Shown: positions 37,589 through 48,056, counted from the first letter of the stretch. The stretch is DNA of 64,000 nt from Sphingomonas sp. SORGH_AS_0950 (GCF_030818415.1 NZ_JAUTAE010000001.1:2382001-2446000); one strand, 5' to 3'. A program made the numbers and translations. The notes: generated by a model not told the origin, from the letters alone.

Positions 37589-38185
37589 TCAGCGCCGTAA
37601 CAGAAATACGGCATGCTCGGCCCGGAAGTTCGCCGCCGCCGCGCTGGTCGGACGGCCGCGCGAGAGGAACCAGCTGCCCTCCACGGTGATCCGCCGTTCG
37701 CGGACGAAGGCGCGGAAATCGTCGATCGTCACATGGTGGATGTTGGGGGTGTCATACCATTGTTCGGGCAACAGCCCCGTTACCGGCATCCGCCCGCCCC
37801 ACAGCAGCGACAGCCGCACCCGCCAATGCGCGAAATTGGGAAAGGAGACGAAGGCGCGCTTGCCGATCCGCAACAGATGGTCGAGCACCTGGTCGGGCGC
37901 GCGCGCGGTCTGCAGCGTCTGGCTGAGGATCGCATAGTCGAAGCCCTTGTCGGGATAGCCCGCCAGATCGACATCGGCGTCACCCTGCACCACCGCCAGC
38001 CCGCGCGCGACGGCGGCGGCGACATTGGCGGGATCGATCTCCAGCCCGCGCCCGTCGACCGCCGCCCGGTCGCGCAGCGCCGCCATCAGCTGCCCGTCGC
38101 CGCATCCGACATCCAGCACGCGCGCGCCGCGCGCGACATGGTTCGCGATGATCGCCAGATCGGGGCGCAACGTCGTGTCGGTCAT
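37589..38185 (-). CDS. metW: Methionine biosynthesis protein MetW
   Basis: 198-residue SAM-methyltransferase-like protein. The Rossmann motif [15 protein letters not shown] is at residue 24, followed by the MetW-typical [44 protein letters not shown] and [19 protein letters not shown]. It overlaps the metX stop by four bases. MetW is known to partner MetX in making O-acyl-homoserine; the conserved metX-metW pair supports this. Confidence 0.95.
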   Translation of the reverse strand: MTDTTLRPDLAIIANHVARGARVLDVGCGDGQLMAALRDRAAVDGRGLEIDPANVAAAVARGLAVVQGDADVDLAGYPDKGFDYAILSQTLQTARAPDQVLDHLLRIGKRAFVSFPNFAHWRVRLSLLWGGRMPVTGLLPEQWYDTPNIHHVTIDDFRAFVRERRITVEGSWFLSRGRPTSAAAANFRAEHAVFLLRR

Positions 38186-39342
38186 GGCTCGGCCCGCAGG
38201 AAGCCGTCGATCACCCGGTTCATCTCGGGCGCTTCGAGCAGGAAGGCGTCATGGCCATAGGGGCTGGACAGCTCGACGAAGCTCGCCGCCGCGCCCGCTG
38301 CGTTCAGCGCCTGGACCACGGCACGCGACTCGGCGGTGGGATAGAGCCAGTCGGTGTCGAAGCTGACGATGCAGAAGCGCGTCCTCGTCCCCCGAAAGGC
38401 GTTGGCGAGCAGCCCGCCATGCTCCTCGGCCAGATCGAAATAGTCGAGCGCGCGGGTGATGTAGAGATAGGAATTGGCATCGAACCGGTCGACGAACGCC
38501 AGCCCCTGGTGCCGCAAATAGCTTTCGACCTGGAAATCGGCGTCGAAGCCGAAGCTCTTGGCCCCGTCCGGCCGGTCGGGCCGCGCCTGGAGGCGGCGCC
38601 CGAACTTCTCGGTCAGCCCCGCCTCGGACAGATAGGTGATGTGCGCCGCCATCCGCGCCACCGCCAGCCCGGCGGCGGGAGGGTCGTTCGCCTCATAATA
38701 GGCGCCGCCGCGCCATTTCGGGTCGGCCATGATCGCCTGGCGCCCGACCTCGTGAAAGGCGATATTCTGCGCCGAATGCCTGGCGGTCGAGGCGACCATG
38801 ACGCAGGCGCGGACGCGGTCGGGGCAGGTCGCGGCCCAGCTGATCGCCTGCATCCCGCCCATCGACCCGCCGACCACCGCCTTCAGCTGTCCGACGCCCA
38901 GATGGTCGAGCAGCATGGCCTGCGCGCGCACCATGTCGCGGATGGTGAGGACCGGGAAGCGCATCCCCCAGGGCTCGGCGGTGGAGGGGTCGATCGTCGC
39001 GGGGCCCGACGACCCCATGCAGCTGCCGATGACGTTGGAACAGATGATGAAGTGCCGGGCCGGGTCGATCGGCTTGCCCTCGCCCACCAGCCGGGTCCAC
39101 CAGCCTGGCTTGCCGGTGCGGGGATGGGGCGAGGCGACATGCTGGTCGCCGGTCAGCGCATGGCAGATCAGGATCGCATTCGACCCCTCGGCATTCAGCG
39201 TGCCATAGGTTTCATAGCCGATCTCGACCGGCGACAAGAGGCCGCCGCCGTCGAGCCGCAGCGGCCCCGGCAGCACGACATGGCGCGACAGACCGAAACG
39301 CCGGTCGTCGCTGGGGGGAGAAGCGGAAACGGAAGCGGCCAT
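38182..39342 (-). CDS. metX: Homoserine O-acyltransferase MetX
   Basis: 386-residue alpha/beta-hydrolase-fold acyltransferase for methionine synthesis. The nucleophile is S160 in GGSMGGMQA; the acid and histidine lie in SFDTDWLYP and [10 protein letters not shown] near the C-terminus. The N-terminal [12 protein letters not shown] and the [12 protein letters not shown] oxyanion region are typical. MetX family members use acetyl-CoA or succinyl-CoA and I cannot decide which here. Start at 39342 (AGAGGG upstream); the frame is open further up but enters the divergent hisC region. I looked for SAM riboswitches in the 64-base gap and saw none. Confidence 0.95.
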   Translation of the reverse strand: MAASVSASPPSDDRRFGLSRHVVLPGPLRLDGGGLLSPVEIGYETYGTLNAEGSNAILICHALTGDQHVASPHPRTGKPGWWTRLVGEGKPIDPARHFIICSNVIGSCMGSSGPATIDPSTAEPWGMRFPVLTIRDMVRAQAMLLDHLGVGQLKAVVGGSMGGMQAISWAATCPDRVRACVMVASTARHSAQNIAFHEVGRQAIMADPKWRGGAYYEANDPPAAGLAVARMAAHITYLSEAGLTEKFGRRLQARPDRPDGAKSFGFDADFQVESYLRHQGLAFVDRFDANSYLYITRALDYFDLAEEHGGLLANAFRGTRTRFCIVSFDTDWLYPTAESRAVVQALNAAGAAASFVELSSPYGHDAFLLEAPEMNRVIDGFLRAEP

Positions 39343-39406
39343 GGAGCCCTCTCCGCTAGGCCGCGATGCTTGGCAACGCAAGGCCATGGCCGCTATGGCG
39401 TTCGCC

Positions 39407-40525
39407 ATGACCGAGCTTACCGCCCCCGAACCGATCTCCTGGGTCAAGGCGATCGCGCCTTACGTCCCCGGCCGCGCGACGACCGATGACGGTCGCAAGG
39501 TCGTCAAACTGTCGTCCAACGAAAATCCGCTGGGCACCAGCGACAAGGCGCGCGCCGCCTTCGCCGCCGCCGCCAACCATCTGGAGCGTTACCCGGACGC
39601 GGGCGCGACCGCGCTGCGCCAGGCGATCGGCGAGGTCCATGGGCTGGATCCGGCGCGAATCATCTATGGCACCGGCTCGGACGAGATCCTGCATTTGGCG
39701 GCGGGCGCGTTCGCCGGACCGGGGGACGAGGTCATCCATGTCCGCTACGGCTTTGCGGTCTATGAGATCGCGACCCGGCGGGTGGGCGCGGAGCCGGTGG
39801 TGGTCGCCGACCATGACTATGCCACCGATGTCGACGCGATCCTGGCGGCGGTGACCGAAAAGACCAAGCTCGTCTTCGTCGCCAATCCCAACAATCCGAC
39901 CGGCACCTATGCGGGCGCGGACGAGATTGCGCGGCTCCATGCCGGGCTGCCCCCGCATGTCCTGCTGGTGCTCGACCAGGCCTATGCCGAATATCTGGCC
40001 GAGGGCGAGGACGATGGTGGGCTGGCGCTGGCCGAGCGCGCGCCGAACGTGCTGGTCTCGCGCACCTTTTCCAAAATCCACGGCCTGGCCGCCGAGCGGA
40101 TCGGCTGGGGCTATGCCGCCGCCCCGATCATCGACGCGCTGCACCGCATCCGCGCGCCGTTCAACGTGACGATCGCCGGACAGAATGCCGCGATCGAGGC
40201 GATCCGCGACCGCGCCTTCGTCGAGTCGTCGCGCGCGCACAATGCGACGTGGCTGGCCTGGTTCGAGGCGCAGATCGCGGCGCTGGGCAATGGGGGGCTG
40301 CGCTGCGTGCCGTCGCACGCCAATTTCTCGCTGGTGCTGTTCGAAGGGCCGCTGACCGCCGAGCGCGCCTATCACGGGCTGATGGACGCCGGGTACATCG
40401 TCCGCTGGCTGCCGGGCCAGGGGCTGGGCCAGGCCCTGCGCATCACCATCGGCACCGAGGACGAGGTGAAGGGCGTCGTCGCCGCGCTGCGCCAGATGGT
40501 CGAGTCCGAGGCAAAGGGGGCCTGA
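39407..40525 (+). CDS. hisC: Histidinol-phosphate aminotransferase
   Basis: 372-residue PLP enzyme of histidine synthesis, often also used for phenylalanine/tyrosine transamination. Landmarks: [10 protein letters not shown] at residue 34, [10 protein letters not shown] near 87, [11 protein letters not shown] near 158, DQAYAEYL near 190, PLP lysine K223 in [17 protein letters not shown], and the C-terminal [12 protein letters not shown]. ATGs at 39386 and 39395 are also in frame, but 39407 gives the usual N-terminus. Coupled to tyrC by a TGATG overlap and divergent from metX; hisC next to tyrC suggests a joint role in aromatic amino acid synthesis. Confidence 0.93.
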   Translation: MTELTAPEPISWVKAIAPYVPGRATTDDGRKVVKLSSNENPLGTSDKARAAFAAAANHLERYPDAGATALRQAIGEVHGLDPARIIYGTGSDEILHLAAGAFAGPGDEVIHVRYGFAVYEIATRRVGAEPVVVADHDYATDVDAILAAVTEKTKLVFVANPNNPTGTYAGADEIARLHAGLPPHVLLVLDQAYAEYLAEGEDDGGLALAERAPNVLVSRTFSKIHGLAAERIGWGYAAAPIIDALHRIRAPFNVTIAGQNAAIEAIRDRAFVESSRAHNATWLAWFEAQIAALGNGGLRCVPSHANFSLVLFEGPLTAERAYHGLMDAGYIVRWLPGQGLGQALRITIGTEDEVKGVVAALRQMVESEAKGA

Positions 40526-41436
40526 TGCTGCCCTTTGCGCGGATCACCATCATCGGGCTCGGCCTGATCGGCTCCTCGGTCGCGCGCGCGGTGCGCAAGG
40601 CGATGCCGACCGCGCGGATCACCGCCTATGATGCCGACCCGCAGGTGCGCGAGACGGTGCGCGCGCTCGACCTGGCCGATGACGTCGCCGACACGGCGGG
40701 CGCGAGCGTGATCGACGCCGATCTGGTGATCCTGTGCGTGCCGGTCGGCGCGATGGGCGCGGTGGCGGCCGAATTCGCCGACGACCTGCCCGCCGAGGCG
40801 ATCGTCTCCGACGTGGGCAGCTGCAAGGCTTCGGTGCTGGCCGCGCTGAGCGAGGCGCTGCCCGGTGCCACCATCATCCCGGCGCATCCGGTCGCGGGCA
40901 CCGAGCGCAGCGGGCCGGAGGCGGGCTTCGCCACCCTGTTCCAGAAACGCTGGTGCATCGTCACCCCGCCCGAGGGCGCGGACGCGCTGGCGGTCGAGCG
41001 GGTGGCCGAATTCTGGCGAAGGCTGGGCGCCGATGTCGAGCAGATGGCACCCGACCATCACGACCGGGTGCTGGCCGTCACCAGCCATTTGCCGCACCTG
41101 ATCGCCTATACGATCGTCGGCACCGCCAGCGACCTGGAGGAAGTGACCCAGTCCGAGGTCATCAAATATTCGGCCGGTGGCTTCCGCGACTTCACCCGCA
41201 TCGCCGCATCGGACCCGACCATGTGGCGCGACGTGTTCCTGACCAATCGCGAAGCGGTGCTGGAAATGCTCCAGCGCTTCTCCGAGGATTTGAGCCAGCT
41301 TCAGCGCGCGATCCGCTGGGGCAAGGGGGACGAGCTGTTCGACCTGTTCAGCCGCACCCGCGCCATCCGCCGCTCGATCATCGATCAGGGCCAGGACGAC
41401 GCGCGCGAGGATTTCGGGCGGAGCCACGAGGGCTGA
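40525..41436 (+). CDS. tyrC: Prephenate/arogenate (cyclohexadienyl) dehydrogenase
   Basis: 303 residues. NAD(P) Rossmann motif IIGLGLIGSSVARAV at residue 9, then DLVILCVPVGAMGAV near 65, the catalytic region SDVGSCKASV near 96, IIPAHPVAGTERSGPEAGFATLF near 115, and the helical dehydrogenase domain with DHHDRVLAVTSHLPHLIAYTIVG near 172. Acts last in tyrosine synthesis. Starts inside the hisC stop codon. It is followed immediately by repeat copy B1. Confidence 0.94.
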   Translation: MLPFARITIIGLGLIGSSVARAVRKAMPTARITAYDADPQVRETVRALDLADDVADTAGASVIDADLVILCVPVGAMGAVAAEFADDLPAEAIVSDVGSCKASVLAALSEALPGATIIPAHPVAGTERSGPEAGFATLFQKRWCIVTPPEGADALAVERVAEFWRRLGADVEQMAPDHHDRVLAVTSHLPHLIAYTIVGTASDLEEVTQSEVIKYSAGGFRDFTRIAASDPTMWRDVFLTNREAVLEMLQRFSEDLSQLQRAIRWGKGDELFDLFSRTRAIRRSIIDQGQDDAREDFGRSHEG

Positions 41437-41437
41437 C

Positions 41438-41571
41438 GATCCTCCCCGGCACGGGGAGGGGGACCATGGCGATAGCCATGGTGGAGGGGGATCGCCACAG
41501 GGGACACACCTTGCGGAAGCCCCCCTCCGTCAGGGCTTACGCCCTGCCACCTCCCCGTGCCGGGGAGGATT
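41438..41571. repeat. Multi-hairpin dispersed repeat, family B, copy 1
   Basis: About 134 bases. Outer arms CCTCCCCGGCACGGGGAGG (left) and CTCCCCGTGCCGGGGAGG (right), an internal hairpin CCATGGC-GATA-GCCATGG, and a right-half hairpin CAGGGC-TTAC-GCCCTG. Same layout as 52611-52746 and 56292-56427 but with changed and re-paired stem bases. The right part overlaps the last codons and TAA stop of the plsC gene. Confidence 0.9.
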
Positions 41572-42247
41572 CCAGCGCATTCATCGCCGCATGGACCCGC
41601 GCCTCCGCCTCGGCGCGCGGCAGGCCCGGCGGGATCACCTCGCCGAAGCGCAGCGTCACCACCCCCGGCCGCTTCAGGCCCTTGCGCGGCCAGACCAGCC
41701 CCGAATCGGTCGCCACCGGCACCACCGGCAGGCCCAGCATCCGGTAGAGCCCCGCGAAACCGGGCTTGAGCGGCGGCGTCTCGCCGGGCTTCACCCGCGT
41801 ACCTTCGGGAAAGATCATGATCGCGCGGCCCTGCTCCACCGCCACCTTGGCGTCGCGCATCATGCCGCGCATCGCCCTGGCCGAAGCATTGCGGTCGACC
41901 ACGATCGCGCCGTACTTGCGCACCGCCCAGCCCCAGATGGGGATATTGGCCAGCTCGCGCTTCAGGACCATGGCGGGCGCGCCCAGGATGCGTTGCAGCT
42001 CCATCGTCTCGAACATCGCCTGATGCTTGGCCGGATAGAGCGCCGGCGTCGTCGGCCGCGTCCCCTCCACCACCACGCGGATGCCCAGCAGATAGCGGGT
42101 GCAGATCCGGTGGAGCCGGGTCCAGCTCGTCGCCCAGTGGATCACCGCGCGCCGCCCGCTCAGCGCGATGACCGGCGACAGCAGCGCCATGATCGCCGAC
42201 AGCGGATAGAAGATCGCCACGAACACGATGTTGCGAAGAAGAATCAC
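41537..42247 (-). CDS. plsC: Lysophospholipid acyltransferase family protein (PlsC-like)
   Basis: 236 residues; transfers an acyl chain to lysophosphatidate at the inner membrane. An N-terminal hydrophobic segment ([24 protein letters not shown]) precedes the acyltransferase motifs: [10 protein letters not shown] (HX4D-like block in which the usual aspartate position reads E), [12 protein letters not shown], and [14 protein letters not shown] (the PEGTR motif), then [12 protein letters not shown]. The GTG at 42247 overlaps the ydcF stop by four bases and has GGGGA upstream; an ATG at 42265 is possible. The last residues ([10 protein letters not shown]) and the stop are encoded by repeat B1. 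Last gene of the ftsE-ftsX-ydcF-plsC unit. Confidence 0.88.
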   Translation of the reverse strand: MILLRNIVFVAIFYPLSAIMALLSPVIALSGRRAVIHWATSWTRLHRICTRYLLGIRVVVEGTRPTTPALYPAKHQAMFETMELQRILGAPAMVLKRELANIPIWGWAVRKYGAIVVDRNASARAMRGMMRDAKVAVEQGRAIMIFPEGTRVKPGETPPLKPGFAGLYRMLGLPVVPVATDSGLVWPRKGLKRPGVVTLRFGEVIPPGLPRAEAEARVHAAMNALESSPARGGGRA

Positions 42248-42777
42248 GCGCCAATCCCCGTCCAAAGCGCGATCCGTCGCAGGATCAGCTTGTTATATTC
42301 ATTGACCAGCGTGCCCAGCCGGGGCTCCGACGGCACGCCGTCGCCCAGCACCAGCACCTGTTTGCCCAGCGCCGCGGTCAGCTCCATCCGGGCGCGCGGC
42401 AGATGCCAATCGGAGGTGACGAGCCGCACCGTGCGATAGCCATGGGCGCGCACCCAGTTCGCCGTTTCCTCGGCATTGGAGCGCGTGTCGACCGCCTCGC
42501 CCCCCAGATCGATGCAGCAGGCAAAGAGTGCGGGCGAGGTGCGATAGGTGCGCGCCAGGTCGATCGGCCGCACGCCGGGCGCGACCCCGGTGACCAGCAT
42601 CCGCTTGGCCTGGTGCGCCTGGAGCAGCGCGATGCCGCGATCGATGCGCCCCGGCCCGCCGGTCGGCACCACGATCGCATCGGTGGTGTTGTGCGCCAGC
42701 GGGTGCGGCAGGGTCAGCATGAAGGCCGCGAAACCCAGGCACCAGCTCAGCGCCGCCAGTCCGATCAGTCGCACCAT
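42244..42777 (-). CDS. YdcF family protein (DUF218)
   Basis: 177 residues. One N-terminal membrane helix ([20 protein letters not shown]) leads into the DUF218 domain: [20 protein letters not shown] near residue 33, [10 protein letters not shown] near 60, [11 protein letters not shown] near 99 and [18 protein letters not shown] near 114. DUF218 proteins act in envelope metabolism (for example ElyC/SanA-like roles). It starts with TGATG overlap at the ftsX stop and is commonly found between ftsX and plsC in alphaproteobacteria. Confidence 0.88.
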   Translation of the reverse strand: MVRLIGLAALSWCLGFAAFMLTLPHPLAHNTTDAIVVPTGGPGRIDRGIALLQAHQAKRMLVTGVAPGVRPIDLARTYRTSPALFACCIDLGGEAVDTRSNAEETANWVRAHGYRTVRLVTSDWHLPRARMELTAALGKQVLVLGDGVPSEPRLGTLVNEYNKLILRRIALWTGIGA

Positions 42778-43667
42778 CACAGCATCCGCCGCATCTGCGC
42801 CAGCACCGCCGCGCGCGCCGCCACCACCGCCAGCAGGACGAAGGCGAAGGGCAGCAGGACCAGCATCCCCATATCCCCCGCCCCCAGCCGCAAATTGCCG
42901 AGCAATTCGGATTCGAGCGCGCCGACCTGTCGCGCGATCAGCAGGATCGCCCCCGCCGCCGCGATGCCGCCCACGGCCGCGCCGATCCCCGCGTCCAGCG
43001 CGATCCGCCGCTGGAACAGCCGCGCGACCTGCCGATCGGTCGCGCCCAGCATATGGATGACCTCGATCGTGCCGCGATGCGCCTCCAGCCCAGCGCGCGC
43101 CGCCAGCATGACGACCGCCGTGGTCGCCCCCAGCATCAGCAGGATGATCGCCCCGGCCAGCCAGGCGGCGGTGTCGAGCAGCCGCCCGACCGGCCCCAGC
43201 CAGGTCGCATGCGCATCCACCCGCGCCGCCGGGCTGGCCCGCGTCACCGCGGCCCCGACGCGGGCGACCGCGCCCGAATCGTCGCTGGTCAGGTCGACAT
43301 CGATCAGCGCGGGCACGGGCAGCCCCGCCGCCTCGGCATCGGTGCCCAGCCAGGGTTGCAGCATCCGCGCGAGTTCGGCCTGCGGCACCGGCGTCGCGCG
43401 CGCGACATCGGGCAGCCGGCGCAGCACCGCCAGCACGCGCGCGGCGGCGGCATCGCGGCGTCCGGCCTCGCCCTCGACGATCTGCACGGTCAGCCGCCCC
43501 GCCATCTGGCGGTCGGAGCGACCCCGCCGCGCGCGCCGTCGCCAGCCCCGCCGCGCCCGCCAGCAGGGTCAGGAACAGCATGATCGCGATGACCCAGCTC
43601 ATGACATGCGCGCCGCCGACATCGTCCAGCGCCCGCGCCTCCGCGCCCCCGCGCCCCCGCGCCCGCG

Positions 43668-43671
<4 letters not shown>
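42777..43671 (-). pseudogene. ftsX: Cell division protein FtsX, interrupted by a frameshift
   Basis: FtsX is the membrane half of FtsEX, which controls septal peptidoglycan hydrolases. From a GTG at 43671 (overlapping the ftsE stop as GTGA) the frame encodes the cytoplasmic start and first membrane helix ([21 protein letters not shown]), then leaves the family. The rest of FtsX ([11 protein letters not shown], a periplasmic part, three more helices, and [26 protein letters not shown]) continues in another frame from about 43505. Removing one C from the CCGCC at about 43507-43511 would restore one reading frame of about 297 residues, normal for FtsX. Either a recent mutation or a sequencing error. 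An internal ATG at 43505 would give 242 residues lacking helix 1. Confidence 0.85.
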
Positions 43672-44405
<734 letters not shown>

Positions 44406-44560
44406 GCCCGCATGGCCTTGGCATGGCCCGCCGCGCGCTTCAAGTTCCACGCTTCAAGCTTGCCACGGCCATGGGCGGCGTGCTTACTGGCCTTTCATGG
44501 GGACCTGAACCGGATGGTCCCGTCCACCGACCCTTTCCATCCGTTGAAGTGCCGTTCCGC

Positions 44561-45295
44561 ATGATCCTCGAATGCCCTGAATGCCGCACCCGCTATCTGG
44601 TGCCCGACAGCGCGATCGGGCTGGAGGGGCGCACCGTGCGCTGCGCCAATTGCCGGCACAGCTGGTTCCAGTCGCCGCCCGATCCCGACGAGGTCGCCGC
44701 GCCGGAGCCGGACGTTGCGGTGGAACGCGACAGGGCCGAGGAGCCGGTCGCCGAACCGCCGCCCCCGCCGCCGCCCGTCATCGCTCCGCCACCCGCGCCG
44801 CCGATCCTGAAGGCGGACGAGCCCGAATTCGACGCCTTCGCGCACCGCCCGCCCTTTCGCGCGCGGCGCAATCCGGTGCGTCGCTGGACGATCGGCGCGG
44901 TCGCCGCGTGCCTGGCGCTGCTAGCGGCGACGGCGGCGATCCTGTGGACCGGCATGCCGGGCATCGGCGGCTGGCTGGGGTTCGGCACCACCGAATCGCC
45001 GCTGGAGCTGCGCTCCAACCCGATCGAGCGGCGCGAGCTGGAGAACGGGTCGGAACTGTTCGCCATTTCGGGGCAGATCATCAACCCGTCCTCGGGCGCG
45101 CAGCGGGTTCCCGACCTGCGTGCCGAGTTGAAGGATGCGCAGGGTCGCGTCGTCTTTTCCTGGGCGATCGCGCCGCAGCAGCGGACGCTGGGCCCCGGCG
45201 CGTCGATGGACTTCAACTCGGCCAAGCTCGACGTGCCGCCCAGTTCCAAGCGGCTGGACCTGAGCTTTGCGGGCGAGGCCAACCCGGCGAACTGA
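44561..45295 (+). CDS. Zinc-ribbon (MJ0042-type) membrane protein with DUF3426-like domain
   Basis: 244 residues. The N-terminal zinc ribbon has CPECRTRY and CANCRHSWF at residues 5-36. A Pro/Glu-rich linker with a run of seven prolines follows (about 45-85), then one membrane helix (about 111-132, [19 protein letters not shown]). The C-terminal domain (about 150-240, with [38 protein letters not shown]) resembles DUF3426. Widespread in alphaproteobacteria, often next to ftsEX as here. Function not established. Confidence 0.88.
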   Translation: MILECPECRTRYLVPDSAIGLEGRTVRCANCRHSWFQSPPDPDEVAAPEPDVAVERDRAEEPVAEPPPPPPPVIAPPPAPPILKADEPEFDAFAHRPPFRARRNPVRRWTIGAVAACLALLAATAAILWTGMPGIGGWLGFGTTESPLELRSNPIERRELENGSELFAISGQIINPSSGAQRVPDLRAELKDAQGRVVFSWAIAPQQRTLGPGASMDFNSAKLDVPPSSKRLDLSFAGEANPAN

Positions 45296-45308
45296 TTGCC
45301 GACGTGTC

Positions 45309-45350
45309 CGCGTGGCCTTCGACTTCGCTCCGTTCAGCCTGAGCGAAGAA
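45309..45350. repeat. Condensed family A palindrome, copy 5
   Basis: GTGGCCTTCGACTTCGCTC is followed directly by CGTTCAGCCTGAGCGAAG: the two arms have lost the central loop and part of the left arm. The stop codon of the MATE gene (45334-45336) lies inside it. Confidence 0.75.
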
Positions 45351-46725
45351 TGCCATGCGATGCCCGCAACCGCTGCGCGACGATCGCGAAGCGCGATCCG
45401 TGCAGGACGGCGGCGACCAGCATCCCCGCGCCCGACGCCCAGGCGAGCGCCGGGGCGCCCCATCCGGCGTCGACCAGCCACCAGCCGACCCCGCCGGTGA
45501 CGATGAAATAGGCGATGATGCTGTTGATCCCCGCCGCCACCTGGTCGCCCAGCGAACGCAGCGCATAGACCAGCACCACCTGCATCCCGTCGAACAGGAT
45601 GAAGGGCGCCCAGATCACCAGCATCGCCACCGCCACCGCTTTCGCCTCGGGCAAGGCCGGGAACAGCCCGACGACCGCACCGGGCCAGAGCGACAGCGCC
45701 AGGCCGCACGCCCCCATGGCCAGCGCGGCGAGCCCGACCGCGACCAGCGTGCGCGGGACCGCGGCCCATGCCGCCCCCTCGCCCACCGCATTGCCCGCGC
45801 GCACCCCCGCCGCCGATCCCAGTCCGAGCGCCAGCGCGAAGGTGACATTGTGGAGCGAGAAGACGATCTGGAAGCTATGCGCGGTCGCATCGCCCAGCCG
45901 GGTCGACAGCGCGATCAGGATGGCGAACCCCGCCAGCTCCAGCCCCGAGGCGATGGCGGGGACGAAGCCGAATCGCGCCAGTTCCACCGCCCCCGCCAGC
46001 GTGGGGGCCCAGGCGGCCCGGTCCAGCCGCCGCACGCCACGCGCCGCACCGCGCGGCAGCGTCACCGCGCTCGCGACCATCGCGACCGCTCCCAATGCCG
46101 AGGCGATCACGGTGGCCAGCGCCGCCCCGACCGCCCCCAGCGCGGGTAGTCCCATCTCACCACCCGCCAGCCCCCAGGCGAGCAGCGCGTTGATCGGCAG
46201 GATCGACAGATTGACCATCGTCACGCGGCGCGGCCGGCTGATCCCCTCCAGGAAGAAGCTGGCGGCGATCAGCACCATCTGGAACGGATAGCCCAGGGCC
46301 ATCACCGTCACGACCCGCGCGCCGGGTACGACCAGCCCCGGCGCCACGCCGATCCCGCGCAGCAGCGCCGCACCGCCCAGCCCCAGGATCAGCATCGCCG
46401 CGACGCCCAGCACGACACCCAGCACCAGCCCGTCGCGCAGCGCCTGGCCGGTGGCGGGCAGGTCCCCCGCGCCATCGGCCCGCGACGCACGCACCAGCAC
46501 GCCCGACAGCCAGGCCAGCCCGGTGACGATCGCGACATAGGTCAGCGACCGGCTGGCCGAGAGCGCCGCCACCTCATGCTCGCCGTCCCGGCCGACGACG
46601 ATCACGTCGGTGACGTGCAGGATCGTCCAGTTGAGGCTGGTCAGCATCACCGGCCAGCCCAGCGCCAGCAGGCGACGCACCTCGTCACGGTCGAGGATCG
46701 GGGCGTGGCGGGGGAAAAGCGTCAT
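45334..46725 (-). CDS. MATE-family efflux transporter
   Basis: 463 residues with twelve predicted membrane helices in two bundles. Typical MATE elements include LGWPVMLTSLNWTILHVTDVIVVGRDGE at the start, the long first-bundle region near 50-230 and the second bundle beginning near 245 (ELARFGFVPAIASGLELAGFAILI). Na+- or H+-driven export of cationic drugs or metabolites is the family role; substrate unknown. The ATG at 46725 is preceded by a GGGAGGGA ribosome-binding site. The last residues (LRSG) and stop derive from a family A repeat. Confidence 0.92.
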   Translation of the reverse strand: MTLFPRHAPILDRDEVRRLLALGWPVMLTSLNWTILHVTDVIVVGRDGEHEVAALSASRSLTYVAIVTGLAWLSGVLVRASRADGAGDLPATGQALRDGLVLGVVLGVAAMLILGLGGAALLRGIGVAPGLVVPGARVVTVMALGYPFQMVLIAASFFLEGISRPRRVTMVNLSILPINALLAWGLAGGEMGLPALGAVGAALATVIASALGAVAMVASAVTLPRGAARGVRRLDRAAWAPTLAGAVELARFGFVPAIASGLELAGFAILIALSTRLGDATAHSFQIVFSLHNVTFALALGLGSAAGVRAGNAVGEGAAWAAVPRTLVAVGLAALAMGACGLALSLWPGAVVGLFPALPEAKAVAVAMLVIWAPFILFDGMQVVLVYALRSLGDQVAAGINSIIAYFIVTGGVGWWLVDAGWGAPALAWASGAGMLVAAVLHGSRFAIVAQRLRASHGILRSG

Positions 46726-46860
46726 GGTCCCTCCCCTATTCGCGATGAATGTCGCGCGATAGCACCGCATCCCGCCAAAAAGGCCATTGCGCAGTCCCCG
46801 GCGCTTTGCTAGGGGCACCCGCCTACCAGCCCTCCGGCTTGCCGGTGGTGACTATCGAGT

Positions 46861-46947
46861 GCGGTCGTGGCGGAATTGGTAGACGCGCAACGTTGAGGTC
46901 GTTGTGGCCGAAAGGCCGTGGAAGTTCGAGTCTTCTCGACCGCACCA
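46861..46947 (+). tRNA. tRNA-Leu (anticodon GAG)
   Basis: 87-nucleotide tRNA. Acceptor stem GCGGTCG (46861-46867) pairs with CGACCGC (46937-46943), followed by discriminator A and an encoded CCA (46945-46947). D-arm GGCGGAATTGGTAGACGC is leucine-like, the anticodon loop TTGAGGT in the AACG/CGTT stem reads GAG (CUC codons), a long variable arm (GGCCGAAAGGCC) marks a class II tRNA, and the T-arm contains GTTCGAGTC. Confidence 0.96.
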
Positions 46948-47032
46948 GATTTTCCCAGGCGTCCCGATCGGTCGACGCCCTCACCCCCATCCGAAGCACC
47001 CCAGGGTCGATCGCCATTCAGCGATCCCTTTC

Positions 47033-47220
47033 CTCCCCTCGCCCCTCGCAGAGGGGAGAGGGTTGCGCAGACTTGGCCTTTGCGAAAGCAAAGGCTTAGT
47101 CGGAGCTGGGTGAGGGGTGGGCGCTCGCTTGGCGAGCGCGCGAGCCTTTGGGCTCGCTCAAGCTGCGCTAGCCAGCAAGCTGGCAAGCTTCTTCCCCTGT
47201 CCAGGGGAGAGGGGAAGAAG
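47033..47220. repeat. Mosaic of hairpins downstream of tRNA-Leu, family E
   Basis: Successive small palindromes: CCCCTC-GCA-GAGGGG-type at the left, CCTTTGC-GAAA-GCAAAGG (47078-47095), CGCTCGC-TTG-GCGAGCG (near 47122-47138), GAGCC-TTTG-GGCTC, GCCAGC-AA-GCTGGC and CCCCTG-TC-CAGGGG at the right. It fills most of the 314-base gap between the tRNA and the PilZ gene; no coding signal is seen. Confidence 0.65.
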
Positions 47221-47261
47221 AAGCAATACCGAATGTTGGCCGGCCGAAGGCCCGACGCGGC

Positions 47262-47852
47262 TCAGCGCCGCGCGACGATCGCCGCGAGCGTGTCGATGGG
47301 CAGCGGCGAGACGAAGCGGAAGCCGAAACGGCCCTCCTTCACCCAGCAGATCGTGCCGAAGATCGGCGTGCCCATCGGCCGCAGGATGATCTGCCCCGCC
47401 AGCCCCGGCTGGACCGGATGCGCGGCGGCCAGCTTGGCGCCGCCCGCCGACACGTCGACCATCTCGGCGGCGAACTTGCGGTCGCCCAACCGGACATCGG
47501 CGGTCAGCGTCACCGGAAAGCGCGGCGGGCGCGGGATCGTGCCGTCGGCATTTTCGGTCGAGAAGATCTGCTCATAGGGCTGGGGCGAATCGAACTGGAC
47601 GCCCGCCTTCTTGCCGCGCACCCAGCGGACCGTGCCGCGCGCCGGGGCCAGCCCGCGCACCTCGACACAGATCGAGTCGCCGACCTGCGGCGGATCGACG
47701 AACCGCGCCATCAGGCCATGGGTGGAGATATTATGGACCAGACACACGCCGGGCACCTCGCCGCACAGCTTGCCCAGGAGGAGGACGGCCGAATGCCGCT
47801 TGCCCACCCGCCGTTCGGCGGTCGCGCCCTGCTGCTGCTCGACCTGTTCCAT
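47262..47852 (-). CDS. Tandem PilZ-domain protein (putative c-di-GMP effector)
   Basis: 196 residues with two PilZ-like beta-barrels: about 14-95 (RRVGKRHSAVLLLG, LVHNISTHGLMARF, VGDSICVEVRGL, GTVRWVRGKKAGVQFD) and about 105-190 (PRPPRFPVTLTADVRLGDR, AEMVDVSAGGAKLAAA, GTICWVKEGRFGFRF). PilZ domains bind c-di-GMP through RxxxR and D/NxSxxG; the first half has RRVGKR with NISTHG, the second has VSAGG with a weaker RxxxR. The ATG at 47852 has AAGGA upstream. Two GGDEF proteins are encoded in this window but not adjacent. Confidence 0.87.
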   Translation of the reverse strand: MEQVEQQQGATAERRVGKRHSAVLLLGKLCGEVPGVCLVHNISTHGLMARFVDPPQVGDSICVEVRGLAPARGTVRWVRGKKAGVQFDSPQPYEQIFSTENADGTIPRPPRFPVTLTADVRLGDRKFAAEMVDVSAGGAKLAAAHPVQPGLAGQIILRPMGTPIFGTICWVKEGRFGFRFVSPLPIDTLAAIVARR

Positions 47853-48056
47853 CGTCGTCCTTTCCGCCACCTTCTCCCCCGAGGATGGCCATCCCGCCCT
47901 ACTACCGGAAGCGGTATAAAAAATTAAGACCGGCATTTCAGGCCGAACCACATCGACGCGACGCCTTCGGCCGGGGCGTTCAGCGGCGCGCAAGCCACCA
48001 TCGGGCATCGGCGGCTTGTGGTCATGTTCAAAGCCCTGTAATTCGCGATCCGTCCC

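Noticed and set aside
39343..39406. Possible SAM riboswitch upstream of metX
   Set aside because: The gap is only 64 bases and shows none of the SAM-II type conserved core.
42777..43505. FtsX beginning at the internal ATG 43505 as a normal gene
   Set aside because: This would omit the first membrane helix, which is plainly encoded just upstream in another frame; frameshift is the simpler reading.
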